DNA from: Phycisphaerae bacterium
Lineage (GTDB): Bacteria; Planctomycetota; Phycisphaerae; Sedimentisphaerales; Anaerobacaceae
Reading direction: 5' to 3'
Assembly (NCBI GenBank): GCA_016782865.1
Contig: JADHXR010000056.1
Coordinates: 1 to 42,011 of the forward strand
DNA: 42,011 nt
This document shows positions 1 to 7,495 of this stretch, one piece after another. The position numbers were made by a program, and so were the translations under genes. The number at the start of each line of letters is the position of its first letter. Position 1 is the first letter of the stretch. Under the pieces are notes generated by a model. That model made no database searches and had not been told where the DNA came from. It saw nothing but the letters and a program-made list of their open reading frames with translations.

Positions 1-22
1 TGAAGAAACAGCGGCGTGGGCC

Positions 23-1477
23 TCATCCTGCAATAGTAAACAAAGAGGCGTAGACTGGCAATTCACGATAGAAGACGCGAGGCAAAAACTCAAGTCGCTT
101 TATCCTAAGATTATTGTGTGACAAAGCACTAGAAGGTTTTCCCCGACTCATGCTCTGCGGAGCATAGTTCTCCCACAGGGTCCCTGTCTCCTTGTAGACC
201 TCGACCACGTTGTGAAGATGGTTCATCGCAACTTCCCGCGCGAGTTCATCGTAGCCGTAGTTTTCCAAACCCCGGACAACCATCTTCTCGGTTGGCGCCC
301 AGATGGCGCCGTTCCAGTAGCCGCCGTTGGGATTAAAACCTGGCTCATCCGCTGCGAGAGTTGGGACGCAGTGCAGAGTCCCGAATGTCGCCGGATTGTC
401 AAGCTCCGCCGCCAACGCCGCCGCCTGCGATTTGGAGGCCACATTCGCCAACAAAGTCCAGAAGGCAGCGATACTTTTCACTGGCGCTCGCTTTCCGTCA
501 AGTGACAGGTCGAAGTAAAAGGCTCGCTTGTCATCCCACATGAGCTTATTTATCAATTCAGCCAGTTCGTCGGCTTTGCGCCGGTATTGTCTCGCCTGCC
601 GGCGCTTGCCAAGTATGCCCGCTATCTCCGAGAGGTTCCTGGCAAACAGCACCATCTCCGAAGAAATGTCAATCCCCGTCCCGCCCGACTTGATATAGAT
701 ATTTCGCGTGGCATTGTCCATACTGGCCGAGTCGGTGATATACAGTCCGTTGCCCTGCATCAGATATTTCTCGAGTGCCTCGTGATACTTGACCAGAGGC
801 TGCCACACCAATTCCAGCCGGGCCTTGTCGGCAGTGATGCGATGGCTCTCCAACTCGGCCCACGCAAAGATAGGATGATTGAGGCTGTCAAGCGTAAGTT
901 TCGGAGCAGGCGTCGGGACAGACCTTCCCCTGTAAACAATGTCCACCTGCTTTTGGCCCTTGTCCCAGTTGTATCCCCATCTGCTGAAAAGCGGCTTGCC
1001 CTCTCTGTTGACCCAGGGGGCGAAGTCTTTGCCGGTGGTGCGATTGATCTCCCGGCAAATTTCACCATCTTCGTGCTGCTTGGCGTAAAAGTTATCAAGC
1101 GAACGTATCCCCGGCACATACGGATGGGCGTAATCGCAGAACATCGTCAAAAAACATGTGTCCCAGAGAAAGATGTTCTGATTGAATGCAGCGTCGATGA
1201 ACTGCGAAATATACCCGCTCTGCGGCGCAGGCTCGTGAAAATTCCTGAAGGCCAGCTCCCAGGCCTTCCAATAACAACTGACGTAGTTCGGGTCCTCGTC
1301 ATAGATCGGAGCGGGCAATTTGTCCTTTGTCTCGGCGAAAACCGGCAGAGGCTTCGGAACATACTCCTTCCGGGCAAAGTACCTACCCTGCTCGGCCAGC
1401 CCGTCGCCAGTCAGAATCCCCGTGATCGTCGCCAAAATCATTACCTCCCATGCAAATCTGCGTCGTCGGACGTTCAT
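23..1477 (-). CDS. secreted GH63/MGH1-like (alpha/alpha)6 glycosidase, C-terminus abnormal
   Basis: Exported glycosidase of the (alpha/alpha)6-barrel clan that includes GH63, GH37 and mannosylglycerate hydrolases; the substrate cannot be read from sequence. Residues 1-28 form a signal peptide. The clan's acid-containing motif appears as SMDNATRN (Asp254), followed by GGYWNGAIWAP (385-395). TGTLWENYAP (431-440) carries Glu436, the likely catalytic base by analogy with GH63. The ATG has GGAG 7-8 bases upstream. The last ~45 residues after WENYAP do not resemble the expected region, which in relatives usually continues with a DFVGW-type segment and another helix; I found no such segment in the other two frames. 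The gene may therefore be 3'-truncated although both presumed catalytic residues remain. It lies 39 bp downstream of a small exported-protein gene on the same strand, so the two are probably co-transcribed. Family call is solid, substrate unknown. Confidence 0.8.
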   Translation of the reverse strand: MNVRRRRFAWEVMILATITGILTGDGLAEQGRYFARKEYVPKPLPVFAETKDKLPAPIYDEDPNYVSCYWKAWELAFRNFHEPAPQSGYISQFIDAAFNQNIFLWDTCFLTMFCDYAHPYVPGIRSLDNFYAKQHEDGEICREINRTTGKDFAPWVNREGKPLFSRWGYNWDKGQKQVDIVYRGRSVPTPAPKLTLDSLNHPIFAWAELESHRITADKARLELVWQPLVKYHEALEKYLMQGNGLYITDSASMDNATRNIYIKSGGTGIDISSEMVLFARNLSEIAGILGKRRQARQYRRKADELAELINKLMWDDKRAFYFDLSLDGKRAPVKSIAAFWTLLANVASKSQAAALAAELDNPATFGTLHCVPTLAADEPGFNPNGGYWNGAIWAPTEKMVVRGLENYGYDELAREVAMNHLHNVVEVYKETGTLWENYAPQSMSRGKPSSALSHNNLRIKRLEFLPRVFYRELPVYASLFTIAG

Positions 1478-1516
1478 TGAATTTCTCCATTCTCCAGGCG
1501 GAGAGCCTGCGCGATG

Positions 1517-1738
1517 TCACAGTCCCTCGTTCTTGAACACTATCTTGAGCGACTCGGCGGATATCATGTGGTCCTTGTGACTGTCGATGTCAATCAGACT
1601 GTTGGCGTCGGTTTGGAGGTACGACGGATCGATCCGTTCAAATTCCACCGCCCCGCCGGCTGACACGACACAGGGAGATAACATGACAAGTAAAAGTGGG
1701 ACAATGGCGAAGCTGCTGACTCTGCAAATGGATCTCAT
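1517..1738 (-). CDS. small exported protein of unknown function (73 aa)
   Basis: I do not recognise this protein. Residues 1-26 are a typical signal peptide (MRSIC, then a hydrophobic core ending VVSAGG), leaving a mature chain of only ~47 residues rich in Asp, Glu and Ser. The same frame stays open upstream to 1948, but that extension translates a dispersed repeat. The ATG at 1736-1738 has AGGAG at ideal spacing, so the short form is preferred. It lies 39 bp upstream of the GH63-like glycosidase on the same strand and probably shares its transcript. A short exported partner or a remnant N-terminus of a larger secreted protein are both possible; nothing in the sequence decides between them. 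Confidence 0.5.
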   Translation of the reverse strand: MRSICRVSSFAIVPLLLVMLSPCVVSAGGAVEFERIDPSYLQTDANSLIDIDSHKDHMISAESLKIVFKNEGL

Positions 1739-1878
1739 GGCGTTTCTCCTGTACACAATCACCTTCGGCTCATTTTCCTGCGACGGTCTATTATCGGGAA
1801 AATCCACTTGAAATACAAGCAAAGTATACGAAAATGGGAATCGTTGATTAATAATGCGTAACGGATGTTTTGTGTGGT

Positions 1879-1947
1879 TGTCATTCCGCACTTGATGCGG
1901 AATCCAGACCTCGACATATATGGATTCCTGCTTGCGCAGGAATGACA
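1879..1947. repeat. dispersed double-hairpin repeat
   Basis: A 69-bp imperfect palindrome bounded by TGTCATTCC and GGAATGACA. It holds two small stem-loops: TTCCGCA/TGCGGAA (1885-1903) and ATTCCTGC/GCAGGAAT (1924-1943). This type of GTCATTCC element is common as an intergenic repeat in many bacterial genomes. It sits between divergent genes and needs no protein-coding explanation. Confidence 0.75.
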
Positions 1948-2011
1948 TGCGTATTCAGGCTGATGGAGACGATATGTTTAGATCGTAAATCGTTATCAAG
2001 GGAGATTAACA

Positions 2012-2869
2012 ATGAGAACCGCCGTTGTTTACCTGACCGCCATGTGCTGCTGTGTTATCGTCGCCCCGATGGGCTGCTCAGAAATCTCTCCGCAAGCCAG
2101 GGACCTGCCCGTGTTGGAAAAACGCGAGGATTTTCGCTGGCCCGAGGGAAAACGTGCCGCGATCAGCCTGACCTTTGACGACGCCCGCCGCAGCCAGATT
2201 ACCAACGGCGTCCCGCTGCTGGATGAGTACGGCGTCAAGGCCACTTTCTATGTCTCCCTCGGCAATCTGGAAGAACGACTCGATGCCTGGAAAGCCGCTG
2301 CCGCCGGCGGCCACGAAATCGGCAACCACACGCTGACCCACCCCTGCTCGGGCAATTTCTCTTTCATAGGCGATGACAGGGCCCTGGAAGATTACACGCT
2401 CGAGAGGATGCGCGCCGAATTGGTCGAGTCAAACGCCACCGTAGAGCGGTTGCTCGGCGTCACTGCCGTTTCGTTCGCCTATCCCTGCGGTCAGAAATAC
2501 GTAGGACGTGGCCGAAACATCGAGAGCTACGTGCCGTTAGTGGCCGAGCATTTTCTCTCCGGGCGAGGATGGATGGACGAGTGGGCCAACGACCCGGCCT
2601 TTTGCGACATGGCGCAACTGATGGCGATGGAGCTGGACGGCAAAGACTTCGAGCAAGTCAAGGAGGTGATAGACCGCAGACTGGCCGATGGCGGCTGGCT
2701 GGTCCTGGCCGGTCATGAGATAAACAATGACGGCCGCCAGACAACACGAATGGCGACCCTCAGGGCCCTGTGCGAGTATGCTCAGGATCCCGCCAATGGT
2801 CTGTGGCTCGATACCGTCGAGGCCGTCACGCGCCACATCCATGAGCAGCGAGGCGGTGCGGCGGGCTGA
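2012..2869 (+). CDS. polysaccharide deacetylase (NodB homology) lipoprotein
   Basis: A carbohydrate esterase 4-like enzyme that would remove N- or O-acetyl groups from a polysaccharide outside the cytoplasm. The N-terminus ends in a lipobox (APMGC, Cys22), predicting a membrane-anchored lipoprotein. The NodB fold shows TFDDA (54-58, catalytic/metal Asp pair), then HEIGNHTLTH (101-110), the metal-binding H-x3-5-H motif, then SFAYPCG and a late LVLAGHEI segment. The length of 285 residues is normal for a single-domain enzyme. The ATG follows AGGGAGA. No partner gene is in the same operon; the gene starts 273 bp after a divergent exported-protein gene. Substrate is unknown. Confidence 0.88.
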   Translation: MRTAVVYLTAMCCCVIVAPMGCSEISPQARDLPVLEKREDFRWPEGKRAAISLTFDDARRSQITNGVPLLDEYGVKATFYVSLGNLEERLDAWKAAAAGGHEIGNHTLTHPCSGNFSFIGDDRALEDYTLERMRAELVESNATVERLLGVTAVSFAYPCGQKYVGRGRNIESYVPLVAEHFLSGRGWMDEWANDPAFCDMAQLMAMELDGKDFEQVKEVIDRRLADGGWLVLAGHEINNDGRQTTRMATLRALCEYAQDPANGLWLDTVEAVTRHIHEQRGGAAG

Positions 2870-3064
2870 TCACGGAGCGGACAGCCCATCGCCGAGCCAC
2901 GTGTCAGCCATGATCGCAAGGCCCCTGAAGTCGATCCTGCAGTTGCCGTTCGGGTCGGCACGTAAATCCAATTGACCTGGGTTCGAGCAATCAGCCGGGC
3001 GCGCGCGAATCTGGCTTATGAATAACGCATCCCTGTCCTCGACCGCGCGGCTTTTTGGCGGTTC
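2870..3064 (-). pseudogene. orphan dockerin-like C-terminal tail of a secreted protein
   Basis: The minus strand from 3064 to the TGA at 2870-2872 is open for 64 codons with no start, preceded by an in-frame TAA at 3065-3067. Its translation ends in the dockerin-like pattern common at planctomycete extracellular protein C-termini: DLRADPNGNCRIDF followed by RGLAIMADTWLGDG. The rest of the gene is absent, so this is a 3' relic. Its stop abuts the stop of the convergent deacetylase gene. It is too short for ordinary gene callers and has no ribosome site. Confidence 0.65.
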
Positions 3065-3162
3065 TTAGGGGCGCGGCATGCTGGACCTGCTGGAATTATC
3101 TTGAAATTGAGATGAGATTACGGTATTATGAGATTTGAAGTCTGCAGGAGTGGTTCGGTGAA

Positions 3163-3244
3163 GTCCCGGCGCGCCGGGATGGGAAATCCCGGCTTGACTA
3201 GTAAGGGACTTAGATGGTTGGATTGTGGAGAGTACAGGTCCACA
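3163..3244 (+). promoter_or_regulatory. structured 5' leader with mutually exclusive hairpins
   Basis: The sequence TCCCGGC (3164-3170), GCCGGGA (3173-3179) and TCCCGGC (3187-3193) lets the middle segment pair with either flank, so two alternative hairpins exclude each other. A third stem, TGTGGA/TCCACA (3224-3229 with 3239-3244), follows. All lie 80-160 bases upstream of the 3325 gene start. I cannot assign a known riboswitch class; the region has a GGTGAAGTCC stretch recalling a cobalamin box but lacks the rest. Confidence 0.35.
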
Positions 3245-3324
3245 GGCATGCAGTATCACTGGGGCATGTTTCAGAATGTTGTTTTGTGCTTAGCTATTTT
3301 CAGGTTCTTTAGAGGAGGAATGTC

Positions 3325-4926
3325 ATGTCTAGAGTATTCAAACACTTCGCAATGGTCTTTGTACTGACCGGTGCAATCGCGATATCAGGCGGCACAGCGA
3401 AAGCAAACTGGTTGGAAACATTTGACGGCAACTCATTCAACCTGGCTACCTGGCAATTCGCCTGCTACCCGGACCTGACCGAGACATTCAACGCAACCAT
3501 CCGGGACGGACTTGATGACAACGACCATATCTCTTTGGACGAGACAAGCCCGGCCGATATCGGCGGCTCGCAATTCGGCGTCGGGATCGGGGACCCGGGT
3601 GATATTTTCAGAGACGTCCGCGTCGGTGCGGTTTTCAATGTCACTGGTGATGCCTCATGGAATTACCACGGTCTGGCAGCCAGGGTGGATTACTTTATTG
3701 ACGATGGATCGATAACCGGCGTCCCCGGCATAGTTGCCAGTTCCTATGTGCTGTTCATACACTATGAGGAGGGCCCGGCCAACCTGAAGATCGAACTGAT
3801 GAAGTCCATCAACCTTTCGCCCGACATTATGGCGACCTGGCAGCCGGAGGTTCCGGTGCCCGGCCTGGATCACGCCAAAAGCCACTATTTTGAGCTGGAT
3901 GTGGTCGGATCAGATCCCGTATACATTACGGGTACTGTCTATGAGTATCAAGGCGGCCCCTTGCTCGTGAGAACTCCGACGTTTGTCGATACAGGTGCCA
4001 ATGACCCCTGGGAAGCTCCAAACATCCATGATGATGTCCTTAAGAGCGGAGTCAGTTGCATCTTCGGAATGTGGGAAGCTCCCCAACCAGTCGGCTACCA
4101 TGGCTCCTTTGACAGCATCTCATCTGCCTCAGATGGCCCGGCTGCGGTCAATCCCAGCCCCGCCGCGGGTGCGACCAATGTGCCCGTCGATACGACTCTG
4201 AGCTGGATCGAGGCGGAGTTTGCGACAGGCCGTGAGCTATGGCTGGGAAAGGCCGGGGTTATGGAAAAGGTTGAGCCGGCGCCTACAGGAACCACCTGCC
4301 GGCCCGGCACTCTCGAAATCGGCCGGACTTACGAGTGGCGGGTCGATCAAGTCGGTCCGTCAGGTACGGTTACGGGTCATACTTGGACCTTTAAGACGGC
4401 GGAGTGCGTAAGTGTGGATGACTTTCAATCGTATGGCAACGACATGGAGATGCAAAGTGCCTGGCAGCACAACATACCCGGAGATTACCAATACGTCTTT
4501 CTCTCTGAGGACAGCCAGGGCGACAAGTCAATGCGGTTCGAGGTCGAGAATCAGTATGAGCCTTACTATACTGAGATCACGCGGACATTGGACAGTCCAC
4601 AGGATTGGACAGCACAATCTGTTGAGACCTTGTCGCTGCGGTTCGTCGGTGAACACGAAAACACCGAGCATCTGATGAGTATGAGGCTGGAGGATACCTC
4701 CGGCCAGAGTTTCACGGTCGAGCATCCATACACACATGCGTGCCAGTCTGATTCATGGCGCCGGTGGACCGTTGCCCTCGAGCTATTTGGTGATGGCGGA
4801 GTAGATTTGACGTCCGTAAAGAAGATCACTATCGGCTTAGGTGACGGCGCAGATTCAGGCCAGGTTGATGGAGACAGAGACCATATCTTCATAGACCAGA
4901 TGGAGTTGTGCCCAGCCGAACTTTAA
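3325..4926 (+). CDS. secreted multidomain beta-sandwich protein
   Basis: Exported protein of 533 residues, probably an extracellular carbohydrate- or surface-binding protein; no catalytic motif is visible. Residues 1-27 are a signal peptide. Residues ~28-270 look like a concanavalin/LamG-type beta-sandwich. Residues ~272-360 match a short Ig/Fn3-like module often found in planctomycete LamG proteins (PSPAAGATNVPVDTTLSW, later GRTYEWRVDQV and TWTFKT). Residues ~365-533 start with VDDFQSY and look like a carbohydrate-binding-type jelly roll. The start is fixed by a strong AGGAGG. The 5' region carries alternative hairpins and may be regulated at RNA level. The gene converges on a QueG-like gene 45 bp downstream. 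Domain names are from pattern recognition only. Confidence 0.75.
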   Translation: MSRVFKHFAMVFVLTGAIAISGGTAKANWLETFDGNSFNLATWQFACYPDLTETFNATIRDGLDDNDHISLDETSPADIGGSQFGVGIGDPGDIFRDVRVGAVFNVTGDASWNYHGLAARVDYFIDDGSITGVPGIVASSYVLFIHYEEGPANLKIELMKSINLSPDIMATWQPEVPVPGLDHAKSHYFELDVVGSDPVYITGTVYEYQGGPLLVRTPTFVDTGANDPWEAPNIHDDVLKSGVSCIFGMWEAPQPVGYHGSFDSISSASDGPAAVNPSPAAGATNVPVDTTLSWIEAEFATGRELWLGKAGVMEKVEPAPTGTTCRPGTLEIGRTYEWRVDQVGPSGTVTGHTWTFKTAECVSVDDFQSYGNDMEMQSAWQHNIPGDYQYVFLSEDSQGDKSMRFEVENQYEPYYTEITRTLDSPQDWTAQSVETLSLRFVGEHENTEHLMSMRLEDTSGQSFTVEHPYTHACQSDSWRRWTVALELFGDGGVDLTSVKKITIGLGDGADSGQVDGDRDHIFIDQMELCPAEL

Positions 4927-4971
4927 CAATATTGAGTGATCGGGTTTGCGCGACAACCGCGCAGCGCACAG

Positions 4972-5697
4972 TCAATCGGCATCTTCGGCGCCGGGCGTTT
5001 GGCGCGAAATGTACTTCTGTGTCCAGGGGCATGCGTAAATACAGATCCCGCAGATGGTCGCCGGGATATTCATTCGCCCAGCCAGGTTTGTCGCCATAGC
5101 GCGGCAGGCATGTGCATCGTATATCGATTCTCTCTCAGAGCCCTTCCGCCAATTCTCGCCCAAGATTGCTTTGGCGGGACAACGGTCAACGCATTTCGTA
5201 CAATCACCGCAATGCGAATCGTCCACCGGAGTTCCGGCATCGAGGGGAGCATCGGTGAGCACAGTCGCGAGCCGCACGGCCGGTCCGTACCTCTGTGTGA
5301 TCATCAGCGCCGACTTGCCTATCCATCCCAGCCCGGCCCGCGTCGCCGCGGTCTTGTGCGGAAGCGGCGTAGCCAGGGCCTTCATGGCCGAGCCGTCTAT
5401 ACGGATGGTCGGATCGATTGCTCTGGCGTCATGTCCGCGTTTCTTGAGATCATCAACTGTGTCCGCGCACAAGCGCGACAGGAATTCGTTCACCCGCTTG
5501 TACTCATGGTAATAACGCCGAGTCGGGCCCTCTGATATCTCGTTGATAATCGAGACGTCAAGAGCCACCGCTATCGAGATTGCAGATTTCATCCGGCCCC
5601 GCACGGCCGCGGACAGGCCGCTTACATCCGCGAAGCCGACCAGAGAAGCGCCGGCCTCTATAAGCTGTGATTCGATTTGTGAGTTTAACGTTCCCAT
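4972..5697 (-). CDS. QueG-like 4Fe-4S double-cluster protein
   Basis: Cytoplasmic iron-sulfur protein related to epoxyqueuosine reductase. Two ferredoxin-type cysteine sets are visible: HCGDCTKCVDRCP (Cys163, 166, 169, 173) and CGICIYACP (Cys216, 219, 223), with Cys198 as the likely extra ligand. The family signature HKTAATRAGLGWIGKSALM occupies 114-132. At 241 residues it is shorter than typical QueG (about 300-380) and lacks the C-terminal HEAT-like extension, so it may be a reductive-dehalogenase/QueG-like paralogue and not the tRNA enzyme itself. The start ATG has only a weak TAAGG. It stands alone, convergent with the preceding gene and divergent from the next. Confidence 0.8.
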   Translation of the reverse strand: MGTLNSQIESQLIEAGASLVGFADVSGLSAAVRGRMKSAISIAVALDVSIINEISEGPTRRYYHEYKRVNEFLSRLCADTVDDLKKRGHDARAIDPTIRIDGSAMKALATPLPHKTAATRAGLGWIGKSALMITQRYGPAVRLATVLTDAPLDAGTPVDDSHCGDCTKCVDRCPAKAILGENWRKGSERESIYDAHACRAMATNLAGRMNIPATICGICIYACPWTQKYISRQTPGAEDAD

Positions 5698-5794
5698 GCC
5701 TTATTGGAGTAAATGATAGCCGCAACCAGCGCAAAAAGCAAAGTGTTCGGCCAAACAAACACTTGATGGAATTGCATTTTTTGCACCGTCGCAG

Positions 5795-5823
5795 TTGCTA
5801 TTGTGCCGTGCTGGCTTTATAAT
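5795..5823 (+). promoter_or_regulatory. candidate sigma-70 promoter of the GH140-like gene
   Basis: TTGCTA (5795-5800), a 17-bp spacer and a perfect TATAAT (5818-5823) lie 82 bp upstream of the start at 5905. The transcript would begin just before the palindrome at 5835-5850. Confidence 0.5.
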
Positions 5824-5834
5824 CCAATCTCAAC

Positions 5835-5850
5835 GTCCCGGCGCCGGGAC
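5835..5850 (+). promoter_or_regulatory. 16-bp perfect palindrome in the 5' leader
   Basis: GTCCCGGCGCCGGGAC is a perfect dyad just downstream of the predicted transcription start. A near-identical arm, GTCCCGGCGCGCCGGGA, lies at 3163-3179 in the leader of another secreted-protein gene. It could be a repressor operator or an RNA hairpin; which one cannot be told here. Confidence 0.4.
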
Positions 5851-5904
5851 ATGCGCCGGCAGGAGAACTATCGTCAATATCGAATTTCGCAGTGGAGACT
5901 TGAA

Positions 5905-7305
5905 ATGATCGATCACAAGAGACATCTGGTCCTTGCCGTGTTGCTGTTCGTCTTATCGCTGAGCCTCGCGGTCCAGGCGGGACCGACGAATGGCCCTTTG
6001 AAGGTCTGCGAGGACAACCCGAGATACTTCGCGGACGCAGATGGCAAGGCGGTTCTGCTCGTCGGCTCGCACGTCTGGTACAATCTCGTTGACATGGGGG
6101 GCGAGGATCCGCCGAAGCCGTTCGACTACGAGGCATGTCTCGACTGGATGGCCGGGTACAACCATAACTACATGCGCATGTGGGCCTGGGAGATGGTCAA
6201 GTGGGACACGCAAGGCAACAACGCGAATTTCCGCAACGAGACGACAACGTTCTATGTCCAACCGCACCCGTACCTGCGCACCGGACCGGGCAAAGCTCTC
6301 GACGGCAAGCCGAAATTCGATCTGACGAAATTCAACCCCGCGTATTTCGACAGACTGCGGGACCGGATCGAAACGGCACGCAAACGCGGCATCTACGTCT
6401 CGGTCATGATGTTCGAAGGCTGGGCGATGCAGCGGGTCGAGGGCGGCTGGAAATCGCACCCGTTCCACCCTGAGAACAATGCCAACAATATCAACGGCGA
6501 CGCTAACGGAGACGGCAAGGGCCTGGAAGTGCATGAACTTGTCGTTGATTCTGTGACTAATATCCAGAAAGCGTATATCCGAAAAATCGTCGATACAGTC
6601 AACCGGTTCGACAATGTCCTCTACGAGATATCGAATGAGAATCACGGCGAATCCACACAGTGGCAGTATGCGATGATACGGTACATCAAGGAGTATGAGA
6701 AAGACAAGCCCACCCAACACCCGGTTGGGATGACCTTCCAGTTCAGGGGCGGAACGAATAAGAACTTGTTCGACAGCCCGGCGGACTGGATCTCGCCGAA
6801 TCCCGAGGGCGGATACAGGGACAATCCGCCGGCAAACGACGGGAGCAAAGTGATTCTCACCGACACCGACCATCTCTGGGGAATCGGCGGCAATCAGGCA
6901 TGGGTCTGGAAGAGCTTCACTCGGGGATTGAATCCGATCTTCATGGACCCCTACGACGGCGTCGTATTGGGCAAAAAGCTCACGCCGACATTCGAGCCAA
7001 TTCGCAAGAGCATGGGATACGCGCTGAAGTTCGCGCAGCGCATGGACCTCAACAATTGCGAGCCGATGGTCGAAGGCTATTGCCTCGCCAACCCCGGCAA
7101 ACAATACCTCGCCTTCCAGCCCAATAAGGGCGAGCCAATCAACCTAAACCTCGAACCCGGAAACTACCGCTACGAATGGTTCGACCCCGCCTCCGGCAAA
7201 ACGGTTTCCAAAGGAAGAATCCGCGCCAAGAAGAACGAAACAACCTTCGAGAACCCGGTTGATGGAGAAGCCGCCCTATACATATACTCGCGCCAGACAA
7301 AGTGA
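5905..7305 (+). CDS. secreted GH140-like (DUF4038-type) glycosidase with C-terminal collagen-binding-like domain
   Basis: Exported (alpha/beta)8-barrel glycoside hydrolase-like protein of 466 residues. Residues 1-22 form a signal peptide. The barrel begins with a pattern typical of DUF4038 enzymes (FADADGKAVLLVGSHVWYN). It contains YEISNENHGE, whose Glu245 is the expected acid/base at the end of strand 4. Residues ~388-466 match the putative collagen-binding domain that ends this family (YRYEWFDPASG). Known relatives cleave pectic apiose side chains, but the exact substrate here is not deducible. The ATG at 5905 is chosen because GGAG sits 7 bases upstream and it gives a clean signal peptide; the frame stays open to 5803. 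It has its own candidate promoter and appears monocistronic. Confidence 0.82.
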   Translation: MIDHKRHLVLAVLLFVLSLSLAVQAGPTNGPLKVCEDNPRYFADADGKAVLLVGSHVWYNLVDMGGEDPPKPFDYEACLDWMAGYNHNYMRMWAWEMVKWDTQGNNANFRNETTTFYVQPHPYLRTGPGKALDGKPKFDLTKFNPAYFDRLRDRIETARKRGIYVSVMMFEGWAMQRVEGGWKSHPFHPENNANNINGDANGDGKGLEVHELVVDSVTNIQKAYIRKIVDTVNRFDNVLYEISNENHGESTQWQYAMIRYIKEYEKDKPTQHPVGMTFQFRGGTNKNLFDSPADWISPNPEGGYRDNPPANDGSKVILTDTDHLWGIGGNQAWVWKSFTRGLNPIFMDPYDGVVLGKKLTPTFEPIRKSMGYALKFAQRMDLNNCEPMVEGYCLANPGKQYLAFQPNKGEPINLNLEPGNYRYEWFDPASGKTVSKGRIRAKKNETTFENPVDGEAALYIYSRQTK

Positions 7306-7414
7306 TTGCCCGCAGATCAGCATGGTTTCACGCTACGAAGAACATCGAGCCAGTAATGAGATGGTTGCTGAAAGCACTCCTCAACGAGGACATGCGGAAG
7401 AAATAGAAGGTAAG

Positions 7415-7495
7415 ATGAAGACTCTGGTCGCATGTTTCGTAGTTGGCGCAATCCTTTCCCCTGCTGTCTCGTCACGGCGCCTTCTTCGTTACTGA
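7415..7495 (+). CDS. 26-codon leader-type ORF resembling a signal peptide
   Basis: ATG at 7415 with GAAGGTAAG upstream encodes MKTLVACFVVGAILSPAVSS plus six residues, then TGA at 7493-7495. The first 20 residues look like an export signal. The stop is one base before a GTG (7497) in frame with the following membrane-protein gene, so it could be a coupling leader or the severed 5' end of a secreted-protein gene. Confidence 0.3.
   Translation: MKTLVACFVVGAILSPAVSSRRLLRY

Noticed and set aside
587..1480. A 297-codon plus-strand frame opposite the GH63-like gene
   Set aside because: Same reasoning; no domain or start signal, and it covers the conserved catalytic region of the sense gene.
1739..1948. 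N-terminal extension of the small exported protein to 143 residues
   Set aside because: The extension is a translation of the dispersed double-hairpin repeat plus spacer; the internal ATG has an ideal ribosome site and begins a signal peptide.
3145..3195. Cobalamin riboswitch upstream of the 3325 gene
   Set aside because: A GGTGAAGTCC stretch is suggestive, but the GCCACTG box and the rest of the core are absent.
5953..7104. A 383-codon minus-strand frame opposite the GH140-like gene
   Set aside because: Composition is typical of an antisense shadow (rich in Arg, Val, His), with no motif, while the plus strand has a signal peptide and domain match.
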